From Pseudideonella sakaiensis (GTDB lineage: Bacteria; Pseudomonadota; Gammaproteobacteria; Burkholderiales; Burkholderiaceae_C): a DNA stretch of 43,697 nt. The first letter of the stretch is position 1. Each line of letters starts with the position of its first letter. The position numbers were made by a program, and so were the translations under genes. Below, piece by piece: positions 1 to 10,292 of the stretch. The stretch is from positions 1 to 43,697 of the forward strand of contig NZ_BBYR01000073.1 in the NCBI RefSeq assembly GCF_001293525.1. The letters are read 5' to 3'. Below the pieces are notes generated by a model. That model saw only the letters and a list, made by a program, of their open reading frames with translations, ran no database searches and was not told where the DNA came from.

Positions 1-54
1 CGGCAGCTGCAGACCCAGCGCGCTGGTGAACAGCGCTTCAACTCCGACGCTCAT
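1..54 (-). CDS. N-terminus of probable ISL3-family transposase (partial)
   Basis: An ATG at 54 on the minus strand opens a frame that runs off the window after 18 codons, beginning MSVGVEALFTSALGLQLP. A GAGG ribosome site lies six bases upstream (61-64). The start resembles ISL3-family transposases, whose N-terminus contains an ALF-x-ALGL-type segment before a zinc-binding region. Only the first residues are visible, so neither the catalytic DDE residues nor the zinc ligands can be checked. It is transcribed away from the presumed IS end at 185, the usual arrangement for a single-gene IS. Identity is tentative because 18 residues carry little information. Confidence 0.45.
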   Translation of the reverse strand, partial: MSVGVEALFTSALGLQLP

Positions 55-81
55 CGATTTCCTCGCTGCGAGACCAGCCCC

Positions 82-126
82 GTGGACATGTGGACAGGCC
101 GACCCGCGGCCTGCCCACATGCCCAC
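82..126. repeat. 19-bp imperfect inverted repeat in the IS leader
   Basis: Arms 82-100 and 108-126 pair over 19 positions with two mismatches around a 7-base loop (101-107). Three more pairs form outside after one mismatch (78-80 with 128-130). It lies between the presumed IS terminus and the transposase start, so it could block transcription entering the element or regulate the transposase. It is not followed by a T-run. Confidence 0.7.
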
Positions 127-185
127 CGGGCTCTACGACCAGTGAGGATTGTGGGGGGCGTTTCCACACAAAACGACGAGGGGCC

Positions 186-887
186 GTCATGGGGCGTCTG
201 CACGATGCGCTGCGCACCGTACCCACGCCGGTAGAGTTCGAGGCCCGTGCGCACCGCTTCGACTCGCTCAGGGATAAGGTGCCTTTCGCCGTCGACGCGC
301 CGAACCCGGGCAGGGTCTTTCCCGTTGCGGATGACTCCGCGCCAAGTGCCGTCCAGCCAGCCTTGGCACTGGCGCCGGATGCTGGCCAGCACGCGCTTGC
401 TCTTGGTATCGCTCTCCTCGTGGGCGCGAATCATCACCAGCAGGGAGTAGACAAGGTCCATGGGCGTGGCCTTGAGGTGTTCCCGGCTGTAGGCCTTCCC
501 GTCGCTCGCGGTCACCACCGTGATGCCCGCATTTACAATCTGGGCCAGTTGAGCCTGTGCCTGCAGCGGCTCAGCGCGCGACAGGTGGTCCAGCCCTTCG
601 ACCACGAGCACGGAGCCCGGCACGATTCGGCCGGCCTCGATCGCCGCCAGGAACACACGCAGGGCGCCGAACTTGACGTGGCGCTGGTGACAGGCCGAGA
701 GCCCCTTGTCTCGCATGGTCAGTGAGTCGTCTAGGCGCAGCCCGTTTTCAGCGGCCCACCTGGCCGCGTACGCGAGCTGTCGCTCTGCCGAGTGTCCCGC
801 CGACTGCCGCAGGTCCGAGAACCGCATGTAGCTGTAGACCACGCCCCTCGACAACGCCGCCGCCCCTGTGACCGAAGCCGAAGCCAT
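186..887 (-). pseudogene. Serine recombinase (resolvase/integrase), 3' end removed by the IS
   Basis: The ATG at 887 follows a GGAGGA ribosome site (891-896). The first ~150 residues match the resolvase catalytic domain: Arg22 and nucleophile candidate Ser24 in YMRFS, a QSAGHSAERQ stretch, and VVEGLDHLSR in place of the usual D-R-L-S-R motif. The start of the DNA-binding recombinase domain follows (RKxDPARVR-like, then a LYRRGYGAQRI segment). At about residue 234 the frame passes into the IS end and reads nonsense to a stop at 51. Large serine recombinases usually have 450-550 residues, so the zinc-ribbon and coiled-coil parts are lost and the protein is probably inactive. Its first seven codons lie antisense to the first codons of rimO. 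The His in the DHLSR motif, where Arg is usual, is also atypical. Confidence 0.75.
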
Positions 888-2271
888 TGTTCCTCCTAAG
901 CCCGCACCGCGTATAGGTATGGTATCGCTCGGCTGCCCGAAGGCCCTGACCGACTCCGAGCGCATCCTCACCCAGCTGCGTGCCGAGGGCTACGACACCT
1001 CGAAGACCTTCGCCGGCGCCGACCTGGTGATCGTCAACACCTGCGGCTTCATCGACGACGCGGTGCGCGAGAGCCTGGACACGATCGGCGAGGCGCTGGC
1101 CGAGAACGGCAAGGTGATCGTCACCGGCTGCCTGGGCGCGAAGACGCTGCCGGGCGCCGACGGCGCCGCGCCGGCAAACTTGGTGCAGGCCATGCACCCG
1201 AGCGTGCTGGCGGTCACCGGGCCGCATGCCACCGACGAGGTGATGGCCGCGGTGCATGCCCACGTGCCCAAGCCGCACGATCCCTTCGTCGACCTGGTGC
1301 CCGTGCAGGGCGTGAAGCTCACGCCGCGCCACTACGCCTACCTGAAGATCAGCGAGGGCTGCAACCACCGCTGCAGCTTCTGCATCATCCCGTCGATGCG
1401 CGGCGACCTGGTCTCGCGGCCGATCGGCGAGGTGCTGGGCGAGGCGCAGCGCCTGTTCGAGTCGGGCGTGAAGGAGCTGCTGGTGATCAGCCAGGACACC
1501 AGCGCCTACGGCGTGGACCTGCGCTACCGCACCGGCTTCTGGGACGGCAAGCCGGTGCGCACGCGCATGCTCGACCTGTGCGCGCGGCTGGGCGAGCTGG
1601 CTCAGGCGCACGGCGCCTGGGTGCGGCTGCACTACGTCTACCCCTACCCGCACGTCGACGAGGTGCTGCCGCTGATGGCCGAGGGCCTGGTGCTGCCCTA
1701 CCTGGACGTGCCGCTGCAGCACTCCCACCCCGACGTGCTGCGCCGCATGAAGCGGCCGGCCAGCGGCGAGCGCAACCTCGAGCGCCTGCAGCGCTGGCGC
1801 GAGCTGTGCCCGCAGATCGTCGTGCGCAGCACCTTCATCGCCGGCTTCCCCGGCGAGACCGAGGCCGAGTTCGCCGACCTGCTGGACTTCATCCGCGCGG
1901 CGCGCATCGACCGCGCCGGCTGCTTCGCGTACTCGCCGGTGGACGGCGCGAGCGCCAACGCCTTGCCCGACCCGGTGCCGGCCGAGGTGCGCGAGGCGCG
2001 GCGCGCCGAGTTCATGGCCGTGGCCGAGGCGGTGTCGGCGCAGAAGCTGCGCGAGCGCATCGGCGCGACGATGCAGGTGCTGGTGGACCAGGCCCCCGCG
2101 CTCGGACGCAAGGGCGGCGTCGGCCGCAGCTATGCCGATGCGCCGGAGATCGACGGCGTGGTGCGCCTGCTGCCGCCGGAGAAGGCGTCGAAGACGCTGA
2201 AGGTCGGCGAGTTCACGCGCGCCCGCATCGTCGCGGCCGAGGGCCACGACCTCGTCGGCCAGCCCCTCTGA
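868..2271 (+). CDS. rimO: Ribosomal protein uS12 methylthiotransferase RimO
   Basis: RimO is a radical-SAM enzyme that adds a methylthio group to the conserved aspartate of ribosomal protein uS12. The 467-residue protein has the N-terminal MTTase domain with cluster ligands Cys23, Cys59 and Cys88. The radical-SAM motif CNHRCSFC supplies Cys165, Cys169 and Cys172, and a C-terminal TRAM domain ends the protein. Family-typical stretches such as [14 protein letters not shown] and [12 protein letters not shown] are present. I chose the GTG at 868 because the residues before VSLGCPKA resemble other Burkholderiales RimO starts; the next in-frame ATG is at 919. No ribosome site is visible before 868. 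Codons 3-19 use many A/T-ending triplets, including ATA, unlike the rest of the gene, and overlap the recombinase start. The metC-like gene begins 15 bases downstream. Confidence 0.95.
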   Translation: MTEAEAIVPPKPAPRIGMVSLGCPKALTDSERILTQLRAEGYDTSKTFAGADLVIVNTCGFIDDAVRESLDTIGEALAENGKVIVTGCLGAKTLPGADGAAPANLVQAMHPSVLAVTGPHATDEVMAAVHAHVPKPHDPFVDLVPVQGVKLTPRHYAYLKISEGCNHRCSFCIIPSMRGDLVSRPIGEVLGEAQRLFESGVKELLVISQDTSAYGVDLRYRTGFWDGKPVRTRMLDLCARLGELAQAHGAWVRLHYVYPYPHVDEVLPLMAEGLVLPYLDVPLQHSHPDVLRRMKRPASGERNLERLQRWRELCPQIVVRSTFIAGFPGETEAEFADLLDFIRAARIDRAGCFAYSPVDGASANALPDPVPAEVREARRAEFMAVAEAVSAQKLRERIGATMQVLVDQAPALGRKGGVGRSYADAPEIDGVVRLLPPEKASKTLKVGEFTRARIVAAEGHDLVGQPL

Positions 2272-2286
2272 GCCGAGGCCGCCGCC

Positions 2287-3501
2287 ATGGACCCCAAGAC
2301 CACCGCGCTGATCCACCACCCCTACCAGCCGCCGGCCGGCTTCGGCGCCGTGCCGGTGGCCGTGCACAAGGCCTCGACGGTGCTGTTCCCGGACACCGCC
2401 GCGCTGCGTGCCCGCACCTGGAAGGAGAAGACGGGCTACACCTACGGCCTGCACGGCACGCCCACCAGCTTCGTGCTGGAGGAGCGCATCGCCGCGCTCG
2501 AGGGCGGGCTGCAGACCCTGCTGGTGCCGAGCGGCCTGGCGGCGATCGCCAGCGTCGACCTGGCGCTGCTGAAGGCGGGCGACACGCTGCTGCTGCCCGA
2601 CAACGTCTACGGCCCGAGCCGCGAGCTGGCGCGCCAGGAGCTCGCGGGCTGGGGCATCGCGCACCGCCTCTACGACCCGCTGGACCCGGCCTCGCTGGAC
2701 GCGGCGCTCGCCAGCGTGGCGCCGGGCACGACCCCGTTGGTCTGGCTGGAGGCCGCCGGTTCGGTGACGATGGAGTTCCCGGACCTGCCGGCACTGCTGC
2801 AGATCGCGCGCCGCCACGGCGCGCTCGCGGCGCTGGACAACACCTGGGGCGCCGGCATCGCCTTCGATGCCTTCGACCTCGAGCCGGGCCGCGGCAGCGC
2901 GCCACTCGGCGTGGACATCTGCGTGCAGGCGCTGACGAAGTACCCCTCCGGTGGCGCCGACGTGCTGATGGGCTCGGTGACCACGCGCGACGAGGCGCTG
3001 CACCTGCGGCTGAAGCTCGGCCACATGCGCCTGGGCTGGGGCGTCGGCGCCAACGACGTGGAGTTCGTGCTGCGCGCGCTGCCCTCGCTGGCGCTGCGCT
3101 ATGCCGCCCACGACCGGGCCGCGCGGCGGCTGGCGCACTGGTGGTCGCGCCGGCCCGAGGTGGTGCAGGTGCTGCACCCGGCCCTCGAGGGCTCGCCGGG
3201 CCATGCGCACTGGCAGGCGCTGTGCGGCGCACGCGACGCCGCCGCGGGCTTGTTCTCCGTCGTCTTCGACGAGCGCCACGCGCCGGCCCGCGTCGACGCC
3301 TTCGTCGACGCGCTGCGGCTGTTCGGCATCGGCTACTCGTGGGCCGGCCCGCTCAGCCTCGCCGTGCCCTACGACCTGTCGGCGATGCGCGCGCAGCCGG
3401 CCTGGTGCGGCACCCTGGTGCGCTTCTCGGTCGGCCTGGAGGCGGTCGAGGACCTGGAGGCCGACTGCGCGCAGGCGCTGGCGCAGGCCTTCGGCGCTTA
3501 G
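2287..3501 (+). CDS. metC: Cystathionine beta-lyase (PLP-dependent Cys/Met enzyme)
   Basis: This 404-residue protein belongs to the Cys/Met-metabolism PLP family and most resembles MetC, which cleaves cystathionine to homocysteine, pyruvate and ammonia in methionine synthesis. Visible features are the TGYTYGLHGTPT segment, the VPSGLAAIA cofactor loop, the aspartate in AALDNTW, and the PLP lysine Lys218 in QALTKYPSGGADVLMG. The LGHMRLGWGVGANDVEF stretch is typical of MetC rather than of gamma-synthases. It starts 15 bases after rimO with GAGG upstream, so co-transcription is likely. Members of this family can also act as cysteine desulfhydrases; substrate choice cannot be settled from sequence alone. 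Confidence 0.9.
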   Translation: MDPKTTALIHHPYQPPAGFGAVPVAVHKASTVLFPDTAALRARTWKEKTGYTYGLHGTPTSFVLEERIAALEGGLQTLLVPSGLAAIASVDLALLKAGDTLLLPDNVYGPSRELARQELAGWGIAHRLYDPLDPASLDAALASVAPGTTPLVWLEAAGSVTMEFPDLPALLQIARRHGALAALDNTWGAGIAFDAFDLEPGRGSAPLGVDICVQALTKYPSGGADVLMGSVTTRDEALHLRLKLGHMRLGWGVGANDVEFVLRALPSLALRYAAHDRAARRLAHWWSRRPEVVQVLHPALEGSPGHAHWQALCGARDAAAGLFSVVFDERHAPARVDAFVDALRLFGIGYSWAGPLSLAVPYDLSAMRAQPAWCGTLVRFSVGLEAVEDLEADCAQALAQAFGA

Positions 3502-3541
3502 CCTCGCCGGCGCCGGACCGGAGGCGCCGCCTGGGGCGCCC

Positions 3542-4006
3542 TCACGCCTTGCCGGGCGACGAGACCTTGTGCCGCATCAGGCGGCCCTTCTCGCGCTCCC
3601 AGTCCTTTTTGCGCTCGGTGTCCCGCTTGTCGTGTTCGGCCTTGCCCTTCGCGAGCGCGATCTCGGCCTTCACGCGGCCGCCCTTGTAGTGCAGGTCCAG
3701 CGGCACCAGGGTGAAGCCCTTCTGCTCGACCTTGCCCACCAGGCGGCGGATCTCCTCCTTGTGCAGCAGCAGCTTCTTGGTCCGGTCGGCTTCGGGATGG
3801 ACGTGCGTGGACGCGCTGCGCAGCGCATTGATGCGGCAGCCGATCAGGAACAGCTCGCCGTCCTTGATCACGACGTAGCCGTCGGTGAGCTGGACCTGGC
3901 CCGCGCGGATGGCCTTGATCTCCCAGCCCTGCAGCACCATGCCGGCCTCGTGCCGCTCCTCGATGTGGTAGTCGAACCGGGCGCGCCGGTTTTCTGCGAT
4001 GGACAT
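3542..4006 (-). CDS. smpB: SsrA-binding protein SmpB
   Basis: SmpB binds tmRNA and brings it to stalled ribosomes for trans-translation. The ATG at 4006 gives 154 residues, normal for the family, beginning [20 protein letters not shown]. The conserved core is present: [31 protein letters not shown] and [22 protein letters not shown] regions, then a basic C-terminal tail rich in Lys and Arg that enters the ribosome. Longer upstream in-frame starts would overlap the divergent ratA promoter and add unconserved residues. It is divergent from ratA, an arrangement common in proteobacteria, and convergent with the metC-like gene 40 bases away. The tmRNA gene itself is not in the window. Confidence 0.96.
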   Translation of the reverse strand: MSIAENRRARFDYHIEERHEAGMVLQGWEIKAIRAGQVQLTDGYVVIKDGELFLIGCRINALRSASTHVHPEADRTKKLLLHKEEIRRLVGKVEQKGFTLVPLDLHYKGGRVKAEIALAKGKAEHDKRDTERKKDWEREKGRLMRHKVSSPGKA

Positions 4007-4035
4007 GGGCCGGAGCTGCGGGCGGAACCCGTCAA

Positions 4036-4041
4036 TACAAT
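4036..4041 (+). promoter_or_regulatory. Likely -10 box of ratA, near-leaderless
   Basis: TACAAT lies 11 bases before the ratA ATG, so transcription should start only a few bases ahead of the codon. No Shine-Dalgarno sequence is visible, which fits a leaderless or very short-leader mRNA. No good -35 box was found. Confidence 0.5.
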
Positions 4042-4052
4042 CGCGGCATTGT

Positions 4053-4514
4053 ATGAAGCACGTGAAGAAGTCCGTCCTGCTGTGGTACACGGCGCACGAG
4101 ATGTACGGCCTGGTCACGGCGCTGGCGGACTACCCCCACTTCCTGCCGTGGTGCGAGCGCGCCGAGGTGCTGGCCGAGCACGCGGACGGCGTGACCGCCC
4201 GGCTGCACCTGCACTACGCCGGCGTGCGCCAGGCCTTCACCACCCGCAACGTCCACGAGCCGGACCGTTCGGTGACGATGAGCCTGGTCGACGGCCCGTT
4301 CTCGGTGCTGGACGGCACCTGGCGCTTCCTGCCGCTGGCCGCGCCGGGCGCCGACGTGGCCGCCGCCTCGGCCTGCAAGGTCGAGTTCGAGCTGCGCTAC
4401 GCGTTCAGCAGCCGGGCGCTGGAAGCGGTGGTCAGCCCGGTCTTCGACCGCATTGCCAACACCTTCGTCGATGCCTTCGTGAAGCGGGCGGCGCAGGTCC
4501 ATGGTGAGCGCTGA
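4053..4514 (+). CDS. ratA: RatA-family START-domain protein (ribosome association/coenzyme Q-binding)
   Basis: A 153-residue single-domain protein of the polyketide cyclase/START superfamily. E. coli RatA binds the 50S subunit and hinders subunit joining; related Coq10 proteins bind coenzyme Q, so the role in betaproteobacteria is uncertain. Typical features are the start [21 protein letters not shown], the YPHFLPWC motif and the C-terminal helix [17 protein letters not shown] chose ATG 4053 over an upstream start at 3999 because homologues begin at this Met and the upstream frame overlaps smpB. The stop overlaps the rnfH start by 14 bases, so the two are probably translated together. Confidence 0.93.
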   Translation: MKHVKKSVLLWYTAHEMYGLVTALADYPHFLPWCERAEVLAEHADGVTARLHLHYAGVRQAFTTRNVHEPDRSVTMSLVDGPFSVLDGTWRFLPLAAPGADVAAASACKVEFELRYAFSSRALEAVVSPVFDRIANTFVDAFVKRAAQVHGER

Positions 4515-4893
4515 GGCCCCGCCCGAGGGTGGGGAGGGCGGGGCGGGTGGCCGCGGGGCGGGGACGCGACTGCAGGTCGAGGTCGTCTACGCCGCCGGGC
4601 GGGGCCGCGTCGAGCGCCATGCGCTGAGCCTGCCCGCCGGCGCCACGGCCGGCGACGCGGTGGCGCGCAGCGGCGTCCGCGAGGGCCTGGCGGCCGGTGC
4701 GCCGGACCTGGCGTTGTCGGTCTGGGGCCGGCGGGCCGATCCGTCGCGCCCGCTGGCCGATGGCGACCGCGTCGAACTCACGCGGCCGCTGCTCATGGAT
4801 CCGGGCCTGGCCCGGCGCGCCCGCCACCGCGCGCAGCAAGGGCCGAAGGCCGCGGCAAGCCGCGCCCTGGTGCCGGCGCGCGAAGGTGGCTGA
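4501..4893 (+). CDS. rnfH: RnfH family ubiquitin-like-fold protein
   Basis: A 130-residue member of the RnfH (UPF0125) family, which adopts a beta-grasp fold and is almost always beside ratA and smpB. Its precise function is unknown. The conserved core runs from about residue 24 (LQVEVVYA) through the acidic-basic GDRVELTRPL motif to DP-x-LARRARH near residue 106. About 20 Gly/Pro/Ala-rich residues precede the core and a basic tail of some 20 residues follows; both are longer than in E. coli. The ATG lies inside the end of ratA with a 14-base overlap. Confidence 0.9.
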   Translation: MVSAEAPPEGGEGGAGGRGAGTRLQVEVVYAAGRGRVERHALSLPAGATAGDAVARSGVREGLAAGAPDLALSVWGRRADPSRPLADGDRVELTRPLLMDPGLARRARHRAQQGPKAAASRALVPAREGG

Positions 4894-5014
4894 ACGGCGG
4901 TGTCCCCGCCGACGGCAGACCGCCGGCCGCGGACGTGGCCGCCGCCCGGGCGCACGCGTCGTTCCCCCATCCCGCTCGGGGGCCCGATGCGAAGCGGCAG
5001 GTCTGGTGGTGCTG

Positions 5015-5581
5015 TCAGCGCGCCGCCGGCGCGCAGTCCGCCGCCACCACCGCGCGCAGGCGCGCCTGCTCGGCGGCCCGCGCCTTGTCGTCGAGGATCT
5101 CGCGCTCGCCCTTCTCGTTGGTGCGTGCGATGCGCACGCCGTCGTCCAGCACCTTGAGCTGGCCGCGGGCGCGCGAGCAGTTCTCGGTGCGGGCCGCCGC
5201 GAGCTTGGAGGCCGCGGCCGCCGAGGCGGCCTGCTGGGCCTGCAGCTCCTGGCGGCGCTTCGCCTCGAGCGCAGGGTCGGTGCCGGCCGGGGCCGACGCG
5301 GCCCCCGCCGCGGCGCTGGCGGCGGCCCCGACGGGCATCCCGATCACCGCCGGCGTGCCCGGCACGAGCGAGGGGCCCGTGGGGGAGGGCGGCACCGGCT
5401 GGCTCGTCATGCCGCGCGGGCGCTGCAGGATCGCCTTGTCGGGGATGCTGACCGGCGGCGGGCGGTCGCTGTAGACGATGCGGCCGTTCGCCTCGCGCCA
5501 CTTCCACTGCGCCGCCTCGGCAGGCATCAGCAGGGCGGCACCGGACAGCGCGACGAGGAGGAGGGCGGCGGATCGACTCAT
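5015..5581 (-). CDS. Exported DUF4124-domain protein
   Basis: The ATG at 5581 gives 188 residues with a signal peptide of about 24 residues ending near AEA-AQWKW. The DUF4124 domain follows at once (QWKWREANGRIVYSDRPPP), a short fold found in many periplasmic betaproteobacterial proteins of unknown function. Next come a Pro/Ala-rich linker and, from about residue 105, a charged Ala/Gln/Glu helix likely to be coiled coil. It ends in a region with two cysteines (AARTENCSRARG and VAADCAPAAR) that could form a disulfide. It diverges from guaB; a longer frame reaching into guaB is only a shadow. Placement beside guaB is common in Burkholderiales. Confidence 0.85.
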   Translation of the reverse strand: MSRSAALLLVALSGAALLMPAEAAQWKWREANGRIVYSDRPPPVSIPDKAILQRPRGMTSQPVPPSPTGPSLVPGTPAVIGMPVGAAASAAAGAASAPAGTDPALEAKRRQELQAQQAASAAAASKLAAARTENCSRARGQLKVLDDGVRIARTNEKGEREILDDKARAAEQARLRAVVAADCAPAAR

Positions 5582-5637
5582 GGCAGGCGGTGGGGCGCAG
5601 CGGCGAAGAGGCACCAAGTGTAGCCAGACAGGCTCCG

Positions 5638-5643
5638 TATAAT
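5638..5643 (+). promoter_or_regulatory. -10 box of the guaB promoter
   Basis: A perfect TATAAT hexamer lies 26 bases before the guaB ATG, in a small A/T-richer patch. The expected start point leaves a leader of about 20 bases that contains the GGAG ribosome site. The -35 region does not match the consensus well. Confidence 0.65.
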
Positions 5644-5669
5644 CCGCTTTTGCGTCCGGAGTCATCCCC

Positions 5670-7139
5670 ATGCGCCTTCTGGGCAAAGCGCTCACCTTCG
5701 ACGACGTGTTGCTGGTGCCGGCCTTCTCGCAGGTCCTGCCGCGTGACACCAGCCTGGCCACCCGCTTCTCCCGCAACATCACGCTGAACCTGCCGCTCGT
5801 CTCCGCGGCGATGGACACCGTGACCGAGGCGCGCCTCGCGATCGCGATCGCGCAGGAAGGTGGGCTGGGGATCGTCCACAAGAACCTCACGCCGATGCAG
5901 CAGGCCGCCGAAGTGGCCCGCGTGAAGCGCTACGAGTCCGGCGTGCTGCGCGACCCGATCACCATTTCCCCCGGCGTGCCCGTGCGCGACGTGGTGGCGC
6001 TGTCGCGCCAGCATGGCATCTCCGGCTTTCCCGTGGTCGAGGACGGCCGCGTCGTCGGCATCGTGACCGGCCGCGACCTGCGCTTCGAAACCCGGCTCGA
6101 CGTGCCGGTGCGCGAGATCATGACGCCGCGCGAGCGCCTGATCACCGTGCGCGAGCATGCCAGCCTGGCCGACGCGAAGGCGCTGATGCACAAGCACAAG
6201 CTGGAGCGGGTGCTGGTGGTGAACGAGGCCTTCGAACTGCGCGGCCTGTTCACGGTGAAGGACATCACGAAGCAGACCAACTTCCCGAACGCCGCGCGCG
6301 ACGCGCACGGCAAGCTGCGCGTCGGCGCCGCCGTGGGCGTGGGCGAGGGCACCGAGGAGCGTGTCGAGGCCCTGGTGAAGGCCGGCGTCGATGCGCTGGT
6401 CGTCGACACCGCGCATGGCCACAGCGCCGGCGTGATCGAGCGCGTGCGCTGGGTCAAGCGCCACTTTCCGCAGGTCGACGTGGTGGGCGGCAACATCGCC
6501 ACCGGCGCCGCGGCGCGGGCGCTGGTCGAGGCCGGCGCCGACGGAGTCAAGGTCGGCATCGGCCCCGGCTCGATCTGCACCACGCGCATCGTGGCCGGCG
6601 TCGGCGTGCCGCAGATCACCGCGATCGACAACGTCGCGACGGCGCTGGCCGGCACCGGCGTGCCGATGATCGCGGACGGCGGCATCCGCTACTCCGGCGA
6701 CATCGCCAAGGCGATCGCCGCCGGCGCCAACACCGTGATGATGGGCGGCATGTTCGCCGGCACCGAGGAGGCGCCCGGCGAGATCGTGCTCTTCCAGGGC
6801 CGCAGCTACAAGAGCTACCGCGGCATGGGCAGCATCGGCGCGATGCAGCAGGGCAGCGCCGACCGCTACTTCCAGGACAACACCGGCGCCAACCCGAACG
6901 CCGACAAGCTCGTGCCCGAGGGCATCGAGGGCCGCGTGCCCTACAAGGGCTCGATGGTGTCGATCGTGTTCCAGATGGCCGGCGGACTGCGCGCCTCGAT
7001 GGGCTACTGCGGCTGCGCGAGCATCGACGAGATGCGCGAGCGCGCCGAGTTCGTCGAGATCACCTCGGCCGGCATCCGCGAGAGCCACGTCCACGACGTG
7101 CAGATCACGAAGGAAGCGCCGAACTACCGGCTCGAGTGA
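5670..7139 (+). CDS. guaB: Inosine-5'-monophosphate dehydrogenase
   Basis: GuaB oxidises IMP to XMP with NAD+, the committed step of guanine nucleotide synthesis. The 489-residue length equals that of the E. coli enzyme. The order is TIM barrel start ([17 protein letters not shown]), two CBS domains at about residues 95-205, then the rest of the barrel. The catalytic loop [20 protein letters not shown] carries Cys303, and the flap has the [17 protein letters not shown] region. A GGAG ribosome site precedes the ATG. The MFS gene follows immediately and guaA is 1.4 kb downstream, so guanine nucleotide synthesis genes are clustered here. Confidence 0.98.
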   Translation: MRLLGKALTFDDVLLVPAFSQVLPRDTSLATRFSRNITLNLPLVSAAMDTVTEARLAIAIAQEGGLGIVHKNLTPMQQAAEVARVKRYESGVLRDPITISPGVPVRDVVALSRQHGISGFPVVEDGRVVGIVTGRDLRFETRLDVPVREIMTPRERLITVREHASLADAKALMHKHKLERVLVVNEAFELRGLFTVKDITKQTNFPNAARDAHGKLRVGAAVGVGEGTEERVEALVKAGVDALVVDTAHGHSAGVIERVRWVKRHFPQVDVVGGNIATGAAARALVEAGADGVKVGIGPGSICTTRIVAGVGVPQITAIDNVATALAGTGVPMIADGGIRYSGDIAKAIAAGANTVMMGGMFAGTEEAPGEIVLFQGRSYKSYRGMGSIGAMQQGSADRYFQDNTGANPNADKLVPEGIEGRVPYKGSMVSIVFQMAGGLRASMGYCGCASIDEMRERAEFVEITSAGIRESHVHDVQITKEAPNYRLE

Positions 7140-7147
7140 CGCGCCCC

Positions 7148-8464
7148 ATGGACCTGCGAGACAGCGGCGGCCCGGCAGCCGGGCCGGCCGGGGGCGAGGG
7201 CAGCGTTTCAGCGGCGCCCGCAGCGGTGCCGGCCGCACGGCCCGCGGCGATGCGCTTCATCCTGATCACGGTGCTGATCGACATGGTGTCGATCGGCCTG
7301 ATCGTGCCGGTGCTGCCGCTGATCGTCGGCACCTTCACGGCCTCGCCGACCGAGCAGACCTTCTGGTTCGGCGTCGTGACCTTCTCCTTCGGCCTCGCCA
7401 ACTTCCTCGCGTCGCCGGTGCTGGGGGCGCTGTCCGACCGGTACGGGCGCCGTCCGGTGCTGCTGCTCGGCTTCACCGGCCTGGCCACCAGCTTCTTCGT
7501 CACCGGGCTCGCGACCGCGCTGTGGATGCTGATCGCGGTGCGCCTGTTCAGCGGCGCGATGCAGAGCAATGCCGCGGTCGCCAATGCCTACGTGGCCGAC
7601 ATCACCGCGCCGGAGGACCGCGCGCGCCGCTTCGGCCTGCTGGGCGCGATGTTCGGCCTCGGCTTCATCCTGGGCCCGGCCGCCGGCGGCCTGCTCGGCG
7701 CGATCGACGTGCACCTGCCGTTCTTCGTCGCGGGCACGCTCGCGGTGCTGAACGGCCTGTACGGCTGGTTCGTGCTGCCCGAGTCGCTGCCGCCCGAGCG
7801 CCGCCGGCCCTTCGAGTGGCGCCGTGCCAACCCGGTGTCCGCGCTGCGCGGGCTGGCCGCGCTGCGCGGCGTCGGCTCGCTGGTCGCGGTGATCGGGCTG
7901 GCCTCGCTCGCGCAGTTCACGCTGCACACCAGCTGGGTGCTCTACACCACCTTCAAGTTCGGCTGGGGGCCGGCGCAGAACGGCGCGTCGCTGTTCTTCG
8001 TCGGGCTGACCTCGGCCTTCGTCCAGGGCTTCCTGCTGAAGCACCTGCTGGCGCGCTTCTCGCCGCAGCGCCTGGCCAGCGTCGGGCTGGTCGCGTCCTC
8101 GCTGACCTACCTCGGCTTCGGCCTGGCCAGCCAGGGCTGGATGATGTATGCCGTGATCCTGGTCGGCACGCTGATCGGCGGCGGTGCGCAGGCCGCGATG
8201 CAGAGCCTGGTCTCGAACGCCGCGGGCGCGACGGAGCAGGGCCGCACCATGGGCGCGGTGGCGTCGCTGAACAGCCTGTCCGCGGTGCTGGCGCCGGTGC
8301 TCAGCGCGACCTTGCTGGGCCTGGTCTCGCACCGGCCGCAGGGCGACGCGTGGATCGGGCTGCCCTTCTTCTTCTGCGCCCTGATGCAGGCGGTGGGCGC
8401 CTCGATCGCGATCTCGCATTTCCGCCGCCACCGCCGCGAGGCCTCCGCCGCCGCGGCCGCCTGA
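7148..8464 (+). CDS. TetA-type MFS efflux transporter
   Basis: A 12-helix major facilitator resembling the Tet/Bcr drug-proton antiporters. The first helix starts near residue 35 ([20 protein letters not shown]). Loop 2-3 has the motif [17 protein letters not shown], the A-type signature, and helix 5 has the antiporter motif [12 protein letters not shown]. About 34 Ala/Gly/Pro-rich residues precede helix 1, so the start is uncertain: GTG at 7136 overlaps the guaB stop by 4 bases, ATG at 7148 is used here, and ATG at 7250 would give the bare fold. Substrate is unknown. A transporter between guaB and guaA recurs in Burkholderiales, and purine export is possible but unproven. Confidence 0.85.
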   Translation: MDLRDSGGPAAGPAGGEGSVSAAPAAVPAARPAAMRFILITVLIDMVSIGLIVPVLPLIVGTFTASPTEQTFWFGVVTFSFGLANFLASPVLGALSDRYGRRPVLLLGFTGLATSFFVTGLATALWMLIAVRLFSGAMQSNAAVANAYVADITAPEDRARRFGLLGAMFGLGFILGPAAGGLLGAIDVHLPFFVAGTLAVLNGLYGWFVLPESLPPERRRPFEWRRANPVSALRGLAALRGVGSLVAVIGLASLAQFTLHTSWVLYTTFKFGWGPAQNGASLFFVGLTSAFVQGFLLKHLLARFSPQRLASVGLVASSLTYLGFGLASQGWMMYAVILVGTLIGGGAQAAMQSLVSNAAGATEQGRTMGAVASLNSLSAVLAPVLSATLLGLVSHRPQGDAWIGLPFFFCALMQAVGASIAISHFRRHRREASAAAAA

Positions 8465-8501
8465 CACCGCCCGCGCGCCGTCCGCCGGCGCCGCCCACGC
8501 C

Positions 8502-10106
<1,605 letters not shown>

Positions 10107-10292
10107 CGGGCGTCTGCTGATCGTGCCGAGAAGCGGCGCCCCGTTCGTGAAGGACCAGCAGAAGGTCGAGAAGTGCTGGGCGCGCTTCGCTCGGCCCGGC
10201 GGCAGCGCCTGCAGGACGCGGTGTTCGCCATGGTCGAGGGTCCTTCGTCCGGTCGCTGCGCTGGCGCCCGCGCGAACGCCGGCAGACCCTCC

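Larger units (their letters stand above)
1..185. mobile_element. Terminal part of an ISL3-like insertion sequence
   Basis: The recombinase reading frame on the minus strand stops matching its family at about base 185. From there to the window edge the DNA holds an imperfect hairpin and the start of a gene resembling an ISL3 transposase. On the minus strand the block begins GGCCCCTCGTCGTTTTGTGT, which I take as the terminal inverted repeat (about 164-185). The other end and any 8-bp target duplication lie outside the window, so the boundary and family are inferred from sequence memory and layout. Confidence 0.5.

Noticed and set aside
748-3279. Long minus-strand open frame opposite rimO and metC (843 codons)
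   Set aside because: It is composed of Arg/Ala/Gly/His-rich nonsense and lies wholly antisense to two well-recognised genes; long antisense frames are expected in such GC-rich DNA.
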